From Melanocharis versteri (Eukaryota; Chordata; Aves; Passeriformes; Melanocharitidae), in contig VZTG01003218.1 of NCBI GenBank assembly GCA_013397845.1, forward strand, positions 258,587-322,586: a DNA stretch of 64,000 bases. The letters are read 5' to 3'. The first letter of the stretch is position 1. Each line of letters starts with the position of its first letter. This document shows, one piece after another, positions 1 to 12,517 of this stretch. The notes under the pieces are model-generated. The model saw only the letters and a list, made by a program, of their open reading frames with translations. It was not told the DNA's origin and did not search any database. The position numbers and the translations under genes were made by a program.

Positions 1-380
1 GAACAAAGTGCTACATAAATCAGCTGCAAGTCAAAAAAGATTAACATGTATTGATATAAACTGAGAAAAGCCAACAATCTGGAAAAGAGGGGAACATTTA
101 GAACTTCAGAGTGTTTTGAAAGAGCTGATATCTGAAAACTAAATCTTCAAGGAGGCAACTCATTTCTTGGACTACACATAGGAGAAAATATTTGGTAATT
201 ATTTCCCAATTTCAGAATACAGTAGTGAACTTCAGTGTTTCTTCTTCAGTTTTCTGTTCAGTATGTTTTTTAGGACTGCTGCTGTTTCACTGATGGGCCT
301 ACTTCACAAAGATCTGCATACATATATGTGCTCTCTCTCGTGCATGCACACACACGTAAAAACAAGTCATCTGCAGTGTC
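1..380. other. AT-rich single-copy DNA
   Basis: I see no gene, repeat family or RNA here. A short CA-rich stretch (about 335-360) is the only local pattern. The segment ends where the CR1 3' tail begins. Confidence 0.6.
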
Positions 381-1140
381 CAGAGAATTACAGAATCACA
401 GAATTAATCAGGGTGGAAAAGACCTCTGAGATCAAGTCCAATCTATGACCACACACCACCATGTTGAATAGACCACGGCACTGAGTGCCACATCCTGTCT
501 TTCCTTAAACACCTCCAGGGACTGTGACTCCGCCACCCCGCTGGGCAGCCCATTCCAATGCCCAGTCACCCCTTCTGTGAAGAAATTCTTCCTAATGTCC
601 AACCTACGCATTCCCTGGCACAGTTTAAGACCGTGTCCTCTTGTCCTGTCACTGGTTATCTGGGAGCAGAGACCGATCCCCACCTGGGTACCATCTCCTT
701 TCAGAGAGTTGTTGAATGTAATAAGGTTACCCCTGAGCCTCATCTGCTCCAGGCTGAACAACCTCAGCTCCCTCACCTGCTCCTCACAGGATGTGCTCTC
801 CAGACCCTTCATCAGCTTTGTTGCTTCTCTGAACCCTCTCCAGAACCTCAGTGCCCTTCTTGTGGTGAGGGGCCCAGAACTGGACACAAGATTTGAGGTG
901 TGGCCTCGCCAGTGCCGAGTACAGGGGCAATCACTGCCCTGGTCCTGCTGGAGACACTGTTGCTGATGCAGGCCTGGATGCTGTTGTCCCTCTTGGACAC
1001 CTGAGCACACTGATGGCTCATGTTCAGCTGGCTGTCATTCAGCACCCCCAAGTCCTTTTCTGCTGTGCCTTTCCAGCCACTCTGCCCCCAGCCTGTAGCA
1101 CTACATGGGGTTGTTGTGGCCAGGACCCATTACTGTCCAG
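381..1140 (-). mobile_element. 5'-truncated CR1 LINE (3' end at left)
   Basis: Read on the minus strand this is the 3' part of a CR1 retrotransposon. The left edge (about 384-405) carries the tandem octamer tail seen as 'cagaatcacagaat' on the plus strand. It is followed by the usual CR1 3'UTR text ('gtggaaaagacctctgagatcaagtcca'-like, read in pieces) and then by ORF2 C-terminal coding sequence. Similarity fades near 1140 without reaching the 5' end of the element, the usual 5' truncation from incomplete reverse transcription. It is among the better preserved CR1 copies here. The match is to family sequence I know; no alignment was run. Confidence 0.93.
432..1051 (-). pseudogene. CR1 ORF2 (reverse transcriptase) C-terminal relic, frameshifted
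   Basis: This is the decayed 3' end of the CR1 ORF2 gene inside the element at 381-1140. ORF2 encodes an endonuclease and reverse transcriptase; only sequence after the catalytic domain remains. In one minus-strand frame (848-1051) the residues GVLNDSQLNMSHQCAQVSK match the region after the polymerase fingers. In a second frame (432-about 870) the text RELRLFSLEQMRLRGNLI, SQITSDRTRGHGLKLCQG and RRLDIRKNFFTE follows the ORF2 C-terminus. The switch of frame between about 850 and 900 shows at least one frameshift. No start codon of the original gene, endonuclease domain or YADD-type catalytic box is present, so it cannot make an active enzyme. Confidence 0.85.
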
Positions 1141-2444
1141 TTATCTGTTGAGTTAGCATTAGTGAAAAAGAAAAAATAATCATGCAAAATTTGTCTAATA
1201 TATTTACCTTCCAAATAGTTCTAGATAACTATAGCATAATAGGCCACGATGCCTGCTATCAGAACACTTCCACAGACATTAGAAAAAATTTTTGTTCACG
1301 TTCTTGAGAAACATTTAAGAAATGTATACAGTGAAAAATCTATTTCATAAAGTAGAGACAGGAAAGTGGAACAATAGAAAAAAGAAAAACTGATTCCTCA
1401 ATAAAATTGAAACAATAATGAGTAGAACAGAAACAAACTTTGGGAAATGAAGAAGAAATAGAAAATCAGGAATGTTTTAATTCTAGAACAGGAAAAAAGC
1501 AACAGGAGCAGCTGGTATGATCAAAATAAAATCAACAAGAAGTGACATATGTTTTATGATCTGGGATTGCACAAGATGAGTTCATCTGAAATGTTTTCCT
1601 TTATGATTGACCAGATACTTTGCCCTATAGTGCTTTTGCAATCTTTGTTACTGAAACTTTTCCTTTCCCATTTGTGGGCTTGGAGTGTTGAGTATTTCAC
1701 ATAATTAGTAAGTGTTGTCAAGCCAGAGCAAAGCAGTGCAGTAGCTGGCTGACTGCCCAGAAGTAGAAACAGAATAGTAAAATCTTGCAAACAGGACATG
1801 AAGAGAAGTTAAACAAGAGACAAATCCTCTATTTTTGGCACATACTCAACTTGGCAAACTGGGAAATTACAGATGGAATGTGAAAAAAAAAAAAGAGAAA
1901 TTTATGAAAAAATAAAAGTAAGATATGCAGTTGGATAATTTTGCAAAATTCATCATTCCATCAGTCTTTGGATAGCAGATACAACATATGACATAGAACA
2001 TACTAATGAAAATTAATCCCTTCAAACTGGAAATTCCTGAGATGCGTAAGCCAAACAGATCAGAGAAGACATCACCAGTTACATTCATACTAACTCAACC
2101 TATTCAAGAGAAACAGGAGTCAATTTGATTCTAGGTTGATGGAGCAGCAAAAGAAGAAACAGAGGTCTGCCAGCACAAAGATACAGTTGTATAAACCTTT
2201 TTAAATAAATTATGTAAAGAAAGGAAATATTTGGAATTTAATTTAGCTTTTTGATTCAATTTTTTTTTTAACGTTGACATCAGTATAAAGATTGACATTC
2301 AAAATAGTATATATATTTTGGGGGGAAAAAATTCTCATTTTGTCTATTTTTGTTGCCTCTTTGATTTTCTCCCTCTTCTGTAAGGTTGTGAACTTTTTCT
2401 TTCACTTACTTCTTGTAAGAAACTACATTATAGGTCTACAACTT
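1141..2444. other. AT-rich single-copy DNA, nothing recognised
   Basis: There is no repeat, gene or RNA that I can name. About 1370-1550 is purine-rich on the plus strand. Open frames here are short and have no supporting motif. Confidence 0.55.
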
Positions 2445-2988
2445 TCTTCTGATTCATCCCCAGATGCAACCAAGCCCCACCAGCAGGCTGCAGGAGACAG
2501 TCAGGCTAAAATTGAGAAAATTATTGGGTAGATATAAAGAAAGTTAAATAGGTAAAGCCAAAGTTGTGCACACAAGCAGTGCAAGGAATTAATTCCCCAC
2601 TTTCCATGGGCAGTCAGGTGTTCAGCAGTCTCCAGGAAAGCAGTGCTGCATGACTTGAGAAGACAAACACCATCACTCCAAACATCCGCCTCTTCATCCT
2701 TTTTCCTCAGCTGTATATGCTGAGCATGATGTCAAATGATATGGAATATTCTTTTGGTCAGTTGTGCTCAGCTGTCCCAGCTGTGTCCCCTCCCAAATTC
2801 TTGTGCACCCCCAGCCTCCTTAGAGGGGAGAGGTGAGAGGCAGAAATCTTGATGCTGTGTAAGAATCGCCCAGCAATAGCTGAAGCATTGCTGAGTTATT
2901 AACACTGTTTTCACCATAAATCTAAAACATGGCCCCATACTAGCCACTGTGAAGAAAATTATCTCTATCACAGTAAAAACCAGAAGGA
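2445..2988 (-). mobile_element. Solo LTR of an avian ERVL-type retrovirus, old copy
   Basis: It follows the same sequence order as the LTRs at 12518-13009 and 61501-62089. Shared landmarks on the plus strand include 'catgggcagtcaggtgttcag', 'tatatgctgagcatgatgtca', 'agctgtcccagctgtgtcccc' and 'cttgtgcacccccagcctcc'. The element is read on the minus strand. The TATA position (about 2710-2720) is decayed. No internal retroviral genes flank it, so it is a solo LTR left by recombination. The outer ends are estimated by alignment to the copy at 61501-62089, and I could not confirm a target duplication. Confidence 0.88.
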
Positions 2989-3000
2989 GTTTATTTTGCA

Positions 3001-3052
3001 GATCACAGAATTATAGAGTAGCTTGGGTTGGAAGGGACCTCTGGAGATCATA
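3001..3052 (-). mobile_element. CR1 3' terminal fragment
   Basis: The piece 'gatcacagaattatagag' followed by 'gggttggaagggacctctgg' and 'agatcat' is the extreme 3' end of a CR1 on the minus strand. Only about 50 bp survive. It starts about 12 bp after the LTR at 2445-2988. Confidence 0.8.
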
Positions 3053-3557
3053 CTTAAAACTTCCTGTATTTTATCTGATTATCTAGAAATCTAGGGATAA
3101 ATATAAAATGTAACAGCTCTGGAAGGTATTTTCTTAGTGCAAAGAAAGCGTATGAGGAAAGCACATTTTAGTATCCTAATTTATACATTCCAAACACAGG
3201 AGTATATCAGAGGTAAGAGCCAATGTGTCGACAATAAAAGTGTTCTTAGTTCATAACCTGTGATGCTGCTGTGAATGTCATCAATAAAGCTTTAATAGCT
3301 GAAAGAAAGAGATCAAGGAATTTGCAATTTGCTGTACAGGACATGTACAATATGGGAAACTTTTCTTTTATTTTCTTCCCAAGTTGTTAACTGTCTAATA
3401 AATATATAATACAAAAGTCACGTGTACCTGACCCAAAAACACCATACATTTATGTTGGGTTATTCAGGCCAGGTCTGTATGCAGGTGACTTACATAAATA
3501 CATTTGATGTTTACTAGATAAACTTACCCATGTGATATATTTTAAAAGATTACAAAT
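3053..3557. other. AT-rich single-copy DNA
   Basis: No gene or repeat family is recognised. The segment runs into an A-rich tract and the first assembly gap. Confidence 0.5.
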
Positions 3558-3649
3558 TAAAAACAAAACAAAACAAAACACACAAAACAAAAACAAAACC
3601 AAAAACAAAACAAAACCAAAACCAAAACAAAAAAAAAAAAAAAAACCAA
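3558..3649 (+). repeat. (CAAAA)n A-rich low-complexity tract
   Basis: A run of CAAAA, CCAAAA and poly(A) units with almost no G or T ends about 12 bp before the first gap. Such tracts often stop read extension and may explain the gap. Confidence 0.95.
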
Positions 3650-3661
3650 CTTGTCTATGAA

Positions 3662-4176
3662 NNNNNNNNNNNNNNNNNNNNNNNNNNNNNNNNNNNNNNN
3701 NNNNNNNNNNNNNNNNNNNNNNNNNNNNNNNNNNNNNNNNNNNNNNNNNNNNNNNNNNNNNNNNNNNNNNNNNNNNNNNNNNNNNNNNNNNNNNNNNNNN
3801 NNNNNNNNNNNNNNNNNNNNNNNNNNNNNNNNNNNNNNNNNNNNNNNNNNNNNNNNNNNNNNNNNNNNNNNNNNNNNNNNNNNNNNNNNNNNNNNNNNNN
3901 NNNNNNNNNNNNNNNNNNNNNNNNNNNNNNNNNNNNNNNNNNNNNNNNNNNNNNNNNNNNNNNNNNNNNNNNNNNNNNNNNNNNNNNNNNNNNNNNNNNN
4001 NNNNNNNNNNNNNNNNNNNNNNNNNNNNNNNNNNNNNNNNNNNNNNNNNNNNNNNNNNNNNNNNNNNNNNNNNNNNNNNNNNNNNNNNNNNNNNNNNNNN
4101 NNNNNNNNNNNNNNNNNNNNNNNNNNNNNNNNNNNNNNNNNNNNNNNNNNNNNNNNNNNNNNNNNNNNNNNNNNNN
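3662..4176. other. Assembly gap (515 N)
   Basis: An unbroken run of N. Any frame reading through it (for example 3651-4394) is an artefact. An ATT-repeat run follows directly (about 4180-4197), so both flanks are low-complexity. Confidence 0.99.
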
Positions 4177-7100
4177 TTTTAATTATTATTATTATTAAAA
4201 AATTCCAAGATCACCATCAACTTCAGAGAAAGGCATTTCTGAAACACTTGCAGAATCTTGGCATATGTTTTGATTCTACTCTGTCTGGTTACATTAGACT
4301 GTGTAATAGGGTGAAGGTTTTGCCTACTATCACACTCAGGAGATTAAGCACAATATGGTCCTTCCATATGGTATTTGTGCCTAAAAACCAATGAGATTAG
4401 AATGCCTATGCTGAACATCACTCCATATGTTCATCAGAATAGACCATAGGTCTTGATAGAACTAGGGATTTTTTAAAGATTTAAATTAATATCTTTAACA
4501 GTGCTTCAGAAACATCTCAAGCGCTGCCAATAGTTATTGCGTTTCATCCTCTCCCTCTTCACAATTATGATATTATATGTTATGCTAATATCTATTTTGT
4601 TTGTTTCCAGTAAGAATTTTCCTCTGTTAAATTAACATAATTATTTCACTTATATATTGAAGAAATTATACCCCATTTAGGAAAAATATCTTGTTTGCAC
4701 TTAAACATACCATACACTTAAAGCAGAAAAAATAGTTTAAGTCAACAGTTCACATTGACTTTTTTGCTATGTATTTCAGTGATTAGTAAATTGAATCTTT
4801 GCAGACACATCTAATTTGCTGCCTAATATTGTTCACATTTAATCTTGATACTGAAGTCACATGACAACATTGAATTTATCCCTATAATTTATGGAATTAG
4901 AGAACAAAGAAATCACAGGTTTTGGGAAGCATGTGTTCAACTCCAGTAGTCATAATCCACAGTTTTCCTACATAGGAAAATTTCTTCTTATCTTCACAGC
5001 CTTGAGTAACTAGAGAATCCTGAAACATGAAAATTACTTTCTTAGCATTTTTTAATTTCCAGCAATTTAAGAAAAAAAAACAAAACAAAACAAAACAGTA
5101 AACTCCTCTGTTTTCTTCTGTCTTAGATAAAACACAGATTTTTTTTCCCTTCCAACTGAACCTGGGGTGAAACCATACCATGAAGGCAAGGAGGCTGAAA
5201 ATGAGGGTAGAAAAATAACAAAGAAGATAGTCATATGCTTCTTTCAAGAAAGATAATCTTCACAGACCTTTTTCTTTGAATACCTTATATAAGGCTTCAA
5301 CTTCAACAATTATATCATTATCTTTTCCAAGTGTTTGGGATTTTGTTTATTGTAGGTTTTTTTTGTGAGTGAAGTCTGCTTTTTTGTTGGTCATGATTAT
5401 TTATTATTCTTTTCTCTTAGTTGGTCTTTTTTCTGACTAGATATTGGATAGAGTGATGACTTCTCTTCCACTATGTCTTATTCACCAAGTTTTTTTAGGA
5501 TACAGTTGGTTTATATTCTGTCATCTCATTTAACAAGGAGTGTAAATATAAAAGAATAGAGGAAGCCCCTGTTATTAATGATGACTGTCACTCAAAATGC
5601 CTTTAGGTGTTTTAAGTAAGATATTTAATGTTTCCTTGAAAGAAAAAAAAATGTAATATTTAATTTGGCTTCCGTTTTTCTGAATTACTATATTGCAGAA
5701 GGAAGTATCTCCATTCCATTGGCTTAAGGTGTTTTTACTTTGCACTACAAATCTTATCTAAAAAGGGATTATTTTACACATCATTGCAATCTTTATAACA
5801 ACCTAAACGGACTTCTTTTCAATGCTGCTTGCAGCTATCATTTAGGAGTAATAATAGTGTGGGTTTAAAAGAGAATATCCCATCATACAGTATCTATCTA
5901 GTAATTTTCCTCCTCTTGTATCTTAAGAAGGATTTGCTTTTTTCAATTGACTGTTTCAACTATGAGAATTCAAACTTAAATTTCTTTTATTCACTCTAGC
6001 CTGGTGACAGAAAATTGGAGTTATTCATGATTCTGTCCAGCAACATGGTCATTTTATGATATTTTTCTAGCTCTGATGTTTTTTTAATAGCGATATCAGT
6101 ACAAAGAGATTGAAAGTAACACAAAATTACAGGGCAGTGGAAGCCAAATGCAAAATCAATATAAAAGATTCTTAAAGAGTATTTAAATAGAAGACAGTTC
6201 TCTGTGTAAATAAAACAAATAAACACGCAAACTATTGTGACTTCTTTTTTGCTCAAGTTTTTGGTTAGTCTATTTTTTAAAAAAGATAAAGTATATCTGG
6301 TCCTGCTGTAATGTGATCAAATTATGGCAACTCTCTTCTTTGAGACAAATTCTATTCCTGTAGTGGGATAACCCAGATTAATTAGTGTTATTTATTGCAG
6401 TCAAGTTATGCCTAAGTTCACACTGATAAAAGTGTGACCATACCTTTCGGAGCAAGAAAAAAGTGTCACACAGGCACCATATTTAAAAGCACATTTATAC
6501 TTTGTGAATCACCTCAGTAAATCAGAAATTCCACCACTTACTTACAAAATACATTTAGAACCTGCAGGTAGAAATAAATCAGTAAAAACAGTAGTAAAGA
6601 TCTAAAGAAAAAAAATTATAGTCTAGGCTCAAACTATGTAACTATTTTGTGGTGTAATTATCATATTTTTGCCACATAATAGGGAGCTAGACACTAGAAT
6701 TATGTCAGTTAAACTTAACAACCTGATTTTTTTCCTGATGTGCAGAATCATTTTGCCTTCTACCTTGGTTTACAAACAAGAACTGTAGAAATGATATTTC
6801 AGACTACTAGGACTGAGATTCACAGATTCAGAATCTCAGTTAAGATCTAAAGATTAGTCTTTTTCTTTAATTCAGCAAAGTGTTTAATCATTATTTTAGC
6901 TTCAGAGACTTCTCTGAGATCTCACTGTCTCTTCCTATGCATGATTTTAAGCATGTTATCTTCAAAAACATAAATAAAAATAGAAAACTGGAAAGACTTG
7001 TAAAATAAGGTTTCAGGACCTGCTTTTGATCCTAACAGGAAGAATTTTGGGGTTTAACTGCATCTGAACTGTTAAAACTATTTCACCCCTTATGTAAATT

Positions 7101-7767
7101 ATATACCAAAATAAAGTATGACGGTTGTGGTGAAGCTGGTTGTTCCAGCAATTTAAAAGACAAATTTGGATGTTACATACACAAAAGGACCTTTACTGTT
7201 ACTTTATGCAGAGAGTTTGTCAGCAGTTCAAGAGCTCAAATGCTCCCATAAACCCTGTGAAACCTCAGAATGTTAAGGAAATGGGGTCAGCAAAACTATT
7301 ACAAAGAAAATTAACTTTGAAAATCCTTCCTAGTTGGAAGTCAACTAGTCAAGCTTGTACATGTAGACTTTCAAAAAATAAAAAATCTTTTAGCTCATCT
7401 GATGTGTTTAAGACTCGTGACATATGTTTAGAATATGCAGTTATTTGGATTAACATAAGTGGCATGTCCAGAGCACATTTTCCTGACCAAAGAGCATGAA
7501 CAAATCAACTGGTTTCATCCAGCAACTTTTAAGACTGTTTGTACCAAGTGCACATTCATAATTCATAATAAAGTGCCTTCAGAATCTGGTATAGCTGTAG
7601 GTATTGGCAACTGAATGCTTGCAGGTAGATCCTCTTTGTCTCATCCTTGACAACATACACACCTACAGATCATACATGTGAACAGAGGAGAAGTCTAGAT
7701 TGGCATGTACCAGGACTCTGCTTCGTGTCGGTATAGAAAGCATTATTTAATGGAATCATACAAAAAT
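4177..7767. other. AT-rich single-copy DNA, nothing recognised
   Basis: About 3.6 kb without a recognisable gene, exon, RNA or repeat family. The only simple repeat of note is a poly(A)/CAAAA tract at 5072-5097. The open frames at 4897-5247 (minus) and 7140-7499 (plus) have no domain, and their composition follows the local base skew. Confidence 0.55.
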
Positions 7768-8135
7768 AAGGTTGCGGGGGAACTCTGAAGTCATCTAGTC
7801 CTGCTAGATGGCAAAATTTGACATTAAATTGACCTGCTAAGCGGTTTATCCAGCTGAATTGTGGCTGTCTCTAAGGTCAGGGATTGCACGTGTGCAACCT
7901 GGAACAGTACTTAACCACTCTCATTGAGAAGCTTCTTTTTTCCCTCATGCTTGAACCTGTGACTGTAGCTTTTCATCCTTCCTCTGAGCCTCTCTGAAAG
8001 GACACTGAATCTGTGTGCTATAGTACTGCTTTAGGAAGTGTAAAACTGTAATTAAGATTAACCTTTGCCTTCCCTTCTCCAAATTAGACAACCCATTTAA
8101 CTTAGCCTCTCTTCATGTTACATACTCCATGACTC
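7768..8135 (-). mobile_element. Old, diverged CR1 3' fragment
   Basis: The order of landmarks on the plus strand matches the CR1 3' region in reverse: an 'aactctgaagtcatctagtcc' tail (about 7780-7800), 'gtttatccagctgaattgtgg', 'aacagtacttaaccactctcattg', and late on 'cttagcctctcttcatg'. Substitutions and small indels are many, so this is one of the oldest CR1 copies in the window. The octamer tail at the left is no longer clear. No coding remnant is usable. Confidence 0.78.
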
Positions 8136-9822
8136 CATCTTCTCCATGGTTTGCTTCAGTATTTTGACGTATCATTCCTCTTTTTCTCTGTTCATGAAGT
8201 ACCAGTTGGAAGGTTTCTGAATGCTTCCTCTTTATGCAATCAGATTCAAAACAGCAGTGAAAAAGGGCTTTCAGGTTATGAGTATAATCCAGAGGGAATC
8301 ATTCCCTCACCCACCCACATACCCCCCTCCCCACCACTGTATGCATGCCCACAGACACACACAAACATGAACAAATCCATTGGCTTGGTTCCAGTTCTTG
8401 TCATGGAGTATCACACACAGAAACTTGACAATTTGTGATCCAGACTGTTTTGGGGTGGGGGGAGGAGGGACTATTCATCTGTTTACGCATCCATTTTTCT
8501 CTGACAGAGAATGAAGACTAATTTATTCTCGAGTGAAACTCAGTATGTGGATCAATTTGCAGCAGAGTTACTCTCTTTTCTGTGCCAGATTTATTGAGAT
8601 AATATATTTCAATATTTAAAGTAGGTAACACTTTGCATCATCTATTTAGTTTGACATATTTATTTGTTGAAGTAACTTCTGTATAAAAATATGCAGTTAC
8701 AAAAGGTTACATTGCTGCTGTTGTAGGATCTGTTGAGATTTTATGAAGCATATTTTGCACTTAGTGCTCAATTAAAAAAAAAAAAAAAAAATTGAAAAAA
8801 AGGATGTAAATAGTAACTACTTATTCCGCAACTTGAGATCCTACGATTTTTCTATTGAGGAATGTTGCCTTGATGACCAAAGAGTTAACTTCCAATCTTG
8901 TATATATAAAATGTAAAATAGGATAGCAAGGAGAAAACAAAAGTAAGGTTTAAACATCTTCCTGCCCACGCCATTGAAGCTTTGTTTTGCAGTTTGAGGG
9001 TCCAAAAACCAAAAGTTTAGATTTAATCCACCCCTTCCGGGGCAGAGTATGAGACAGGCCTTCTTTCTGGGCTGCTATGCATGGTAGTACAGACAGCATT
9101 TGCCAAAACCTGAAAAGGTCTTCTGTCATGAAAAGTTCTCATCAGAAAGCCTTGGAAACCTTACATCTATGGGCACTTTCTGTTTTCATCACAGTTTCAA
9201 ATTAATTAGTGAGACAACTTCAAAAGCTTTAATCTAGGCTATGGTATTAAGAAACATGCATTAGACATTTCCTGTTTGCATTGCTATGTTGCTTGTTTAA
9301 AGACTTCTTTTACTTTCATCGAAGGCTGTTGAGGACCTTAATGTACAATATTGACAGAGTAATAAAAATAGCAAATTATGTTTCTGACTGTGTGCCAACT
9401 TCATTAAATTTTCAGCCATATCAAAAACAATATGGAGGACAAAGGAAAACCAGCCTTATTCAAGTTTAAACAGGATTGCAACTGAAATGTAATGAGGAAT
9501 AACCCGTATATTGTTTTCACTAAGTAACTTCCCCCACACATTCCTTCCTGAGGCACATTAATATTCTGCACTTCCCTTTTCCTGCATGCGCGTTAAAATC
9601 ATGACTGGCAACTTCCTATGAGGTTTTTCTCCTAAATGTTTTCATTTCTGAAATAAAGATTGCATTTTCCTTCTCAATTACAGTATTACAAGATCATATG
9701 CTTTGGGGTATCGAACATTAATACCCTAGGGTTTTTATATTGAACTTATTGCACGTGGCAAAAAGCATCTGCAAGTATGACTTATTGCATCTAGAGAATA
9801 TTTTGAAAATATGAGAGCAACT
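8136..9822. other. AT-rich single-copy DNA with a poly(A) run
   Basis: No gene or named repeat is seen. A poly(A) run at 8774-8802 and a short C/A-rich patch near 8310-8370 are the only local features. Confidence 0.55.
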
Positions 9823-9932
9823 AAAAAAGAAAGAAAGAAAGAAACAAACAAACAAAAACCAAAAAACACACACACACACAAAAAACCCCCAAACCCCCAC
9901 CAAAACAACAACAACACAAAACCCAAAAAACC
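9823..9932 (+). repeat. Compound A-rich tract: (AAAG)n, (CAAA)n, (CA)n
   Basis: Adjacent blocks of AAAG, CAAA, CA and C-rich A units lie in about 110 bp. The long frames on the opposite strand (9718-9945) are translations of this tract and not proteins. Confidence 0.95.
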
Positions 9933-12517
9933 TTTTAAATGGCACAGCTTAATGTAGAATCATGTATCGGACCAGGATAACTTTTAGAGACAATGTTTAG
10001 ATTTTATTAGAGATTTCAGCTGGGAGGTTCCTACACTGATGATGGTAAATATTTAACAAAAAAAACAAAAGCATGTTCAATAGCTATGAAATGCAGGAAA
10101 AATTCTAGCGTCGCATTAAAATTTCGTCTATAACATTCCAAATACTGACTGGACAGCTGCCCAAGTTATCCAGGAGATAATGTAAAGGAAAACAGGAATC
10201 CTTCAGGCTTGATAGCTATTTTACTCTTTATGGATTTGTCAGCCTCATATTCCTTCTACTGCACTTAATTTCTCTTCCAAAATTTTAGTAATTTCATTCT
10301 TTCAGAACAATGTTTCCTATTCTTGAAACTAATCGCATATAATTTCGCAGACCTTGTTGGAACTCTTTAAGAGGCTCCAAATTTTCAAAAAAGCTTATGG
10401 AAATCAGCCATTCTTGACAAAAATATGAGAATACTCAGACCTTGGCTCTGGGATGTCCCACTTTTCATTTAATTACATTCATTTGATAAAGAAAAGAACC
10501 TGTGCAATTGTAGAGTAAAAACATTCCACTAGAAGTTTCTTTCCAAGCTCCACTTTATTGCACATGTATAGCGTTAAAGGTGGGGGAGGGGATTATTAAG
10601 GGATTTTGTGGAAATTTTTTAATTCTTTAAGGAATTTAAGATATACCTAATGTCTCAATTCTGGTAGAGATTAAGCGTAAGGAAAGCATTCAATTGACTA
10701 AAGATTTCCAGAAAAAATTTATGAGTATGTCTTTCTCACACCAGGGTTTGCTTTTTGAGTGTCACAGGTTCAAATTTTCTATCACAGAGACTGGGAAAAT
10801 GTGCCACAGTCTTAATTTTTTTTTTTTTTTTTTCTAATGTAAGTGATTGCATTTTCTTAAATCTTATCCTGACATGACAGGGAGTTGAAAAATACTTAAT
10901 GATGGTACTCAGATTCAAGGGCTTGGATTAACTTCTGCATTCTAGAATTATATGCAATATATTTTCCTGCTATATTTTGTAAAAACCTTGACTACTGAGA
11001 ATTATGTGGCAGCTAGGATTTTAAGTAGACTTGTGCATTTAGACCTTCCCATCAACCTTGTTCTTTATAGACAGTCCCTTCTCGTTTAGGTTATTATGGT
11101 TTTTTTAATGCTAATTTCTGTAATTGCATTGCAGTAGTGGATTCAAAAATGCTTTTGTGGTTAAATTATATTAAATTATATTTTAAGACATGAAAACTAT
11201 TTTTTTTCCTTTCAAAATGATTCACCTTTTTTTTCCTAACTGGAAAGAAAAGTGAGTGAAAAGAGCTAGTAAATTGGCTCATTAAAACATAGTTTCTCTC
11301 CCACATCTAAAGGAGGAGACACAAAAGGCATGCAGACACTATGTGGAGAATCAACTGGAAAGATTTAAGAAAGCTGTCTGCACGGAGCAAAAAGATCCAG
11401 AGGTGAACAAGTAGAGAGGTGTGAGCAAGATCAGGACTGTGCAGAGCTTCAAAGCTGAAAGAGAGATTAAATTTCATGCACAAAGCGAGCAGATGCCAAG
11501 TAACCACAATGCTAGTCACAAGGATTAAAACTGTGGAGAGCAAGACAACCTACTACATCTGAAATGAGAAAACTGAACAGCAGACAGAAGAGTTCCCTGT
11601 AATTGAGATAAGAATGATCTGGTCTTTAGGTGTGGGAAAGAAAAGACAACTACATAAAAATGCAAGCCCAAAAGAAACCTCTGTAAGCCAAAATATTACA
11701 CAGTGACATGAAATAGCAGGAGTTGTGCGCGACTGTTAAAAGTGAATGAGAGAATGTAGATCCAGAATTCAAAGGGAAAAAGAGAAAGAAAAATTTACTA
11801 TGGCTTAAAAATTCAGGTAATGACTTTAATTGTGTACAATATTCTCTAGCTGACTTTGGTCATTAAATTAAACTGTTCTGGGGAAAAATGTTTTTTCAAA
11901 TACTTTAAAAATTCAGACTTTTGAAGAAAAACTTCGCAACTTTCATACCAGTCTCATCTGACTCTCTCTGATTTACATGTATTATCATTTCTAGTGCACC
12001 ACTTCAGAACCCTTTTTTTAGAGAAAAGAGAGGAAGTTTTGTAGACTTGTGCACTACTTACCTGTTGTCTCTCTCTTTAGAAAATACATTGCAGTAATGA
12101 AGTGTTATCAAATGAAGACTTATTATGAAATGGAGAAAATTTTTTTAATAGATGAAACCTAGTAGGAAGATGGAACTAAGAGAAAGCAAAATGGACATGG
12201 GCTACTACTGCTTGAAATGAATATTCTCATAAGAAAAGTCCTGAAGAACAGGAAGAACTGGAAGCTCTGGTGAAATCTACAAGGCAGAAGAATATTTTTT
12301 CTCAGAAATAGTCACAGGTAACCAATAGGAAAAATAACTTCGTTTCAGCAGGCAGCACAGAACCAAAGAAATTGAAATTAAATATACTAGGGATAGAATA
12401 AAGAATTTGCTATGAACTAAATAAACGAAATGATGCTAGTAATAGTGAAATTTTGAGAAGAATTATAGACTACAAAGAGAATATGAACACTATGGATGAC
12501 AAAACAAAATTATCTCC
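9933..12517. other. AT-rich single-copy DNA, partly purine-rich
   Basis: No gene or repeat family is recognised. The plus strand is strongly A/G-rich over about 11290-11800 and 12130-12480. A poly(T) run lies at 10816-10833. Confidence 0.5.

Noticed and set aside
3651..4394. 247-codon frame on the plus strand
   Set aside because: Most of it is the run of N in the assembly gap.
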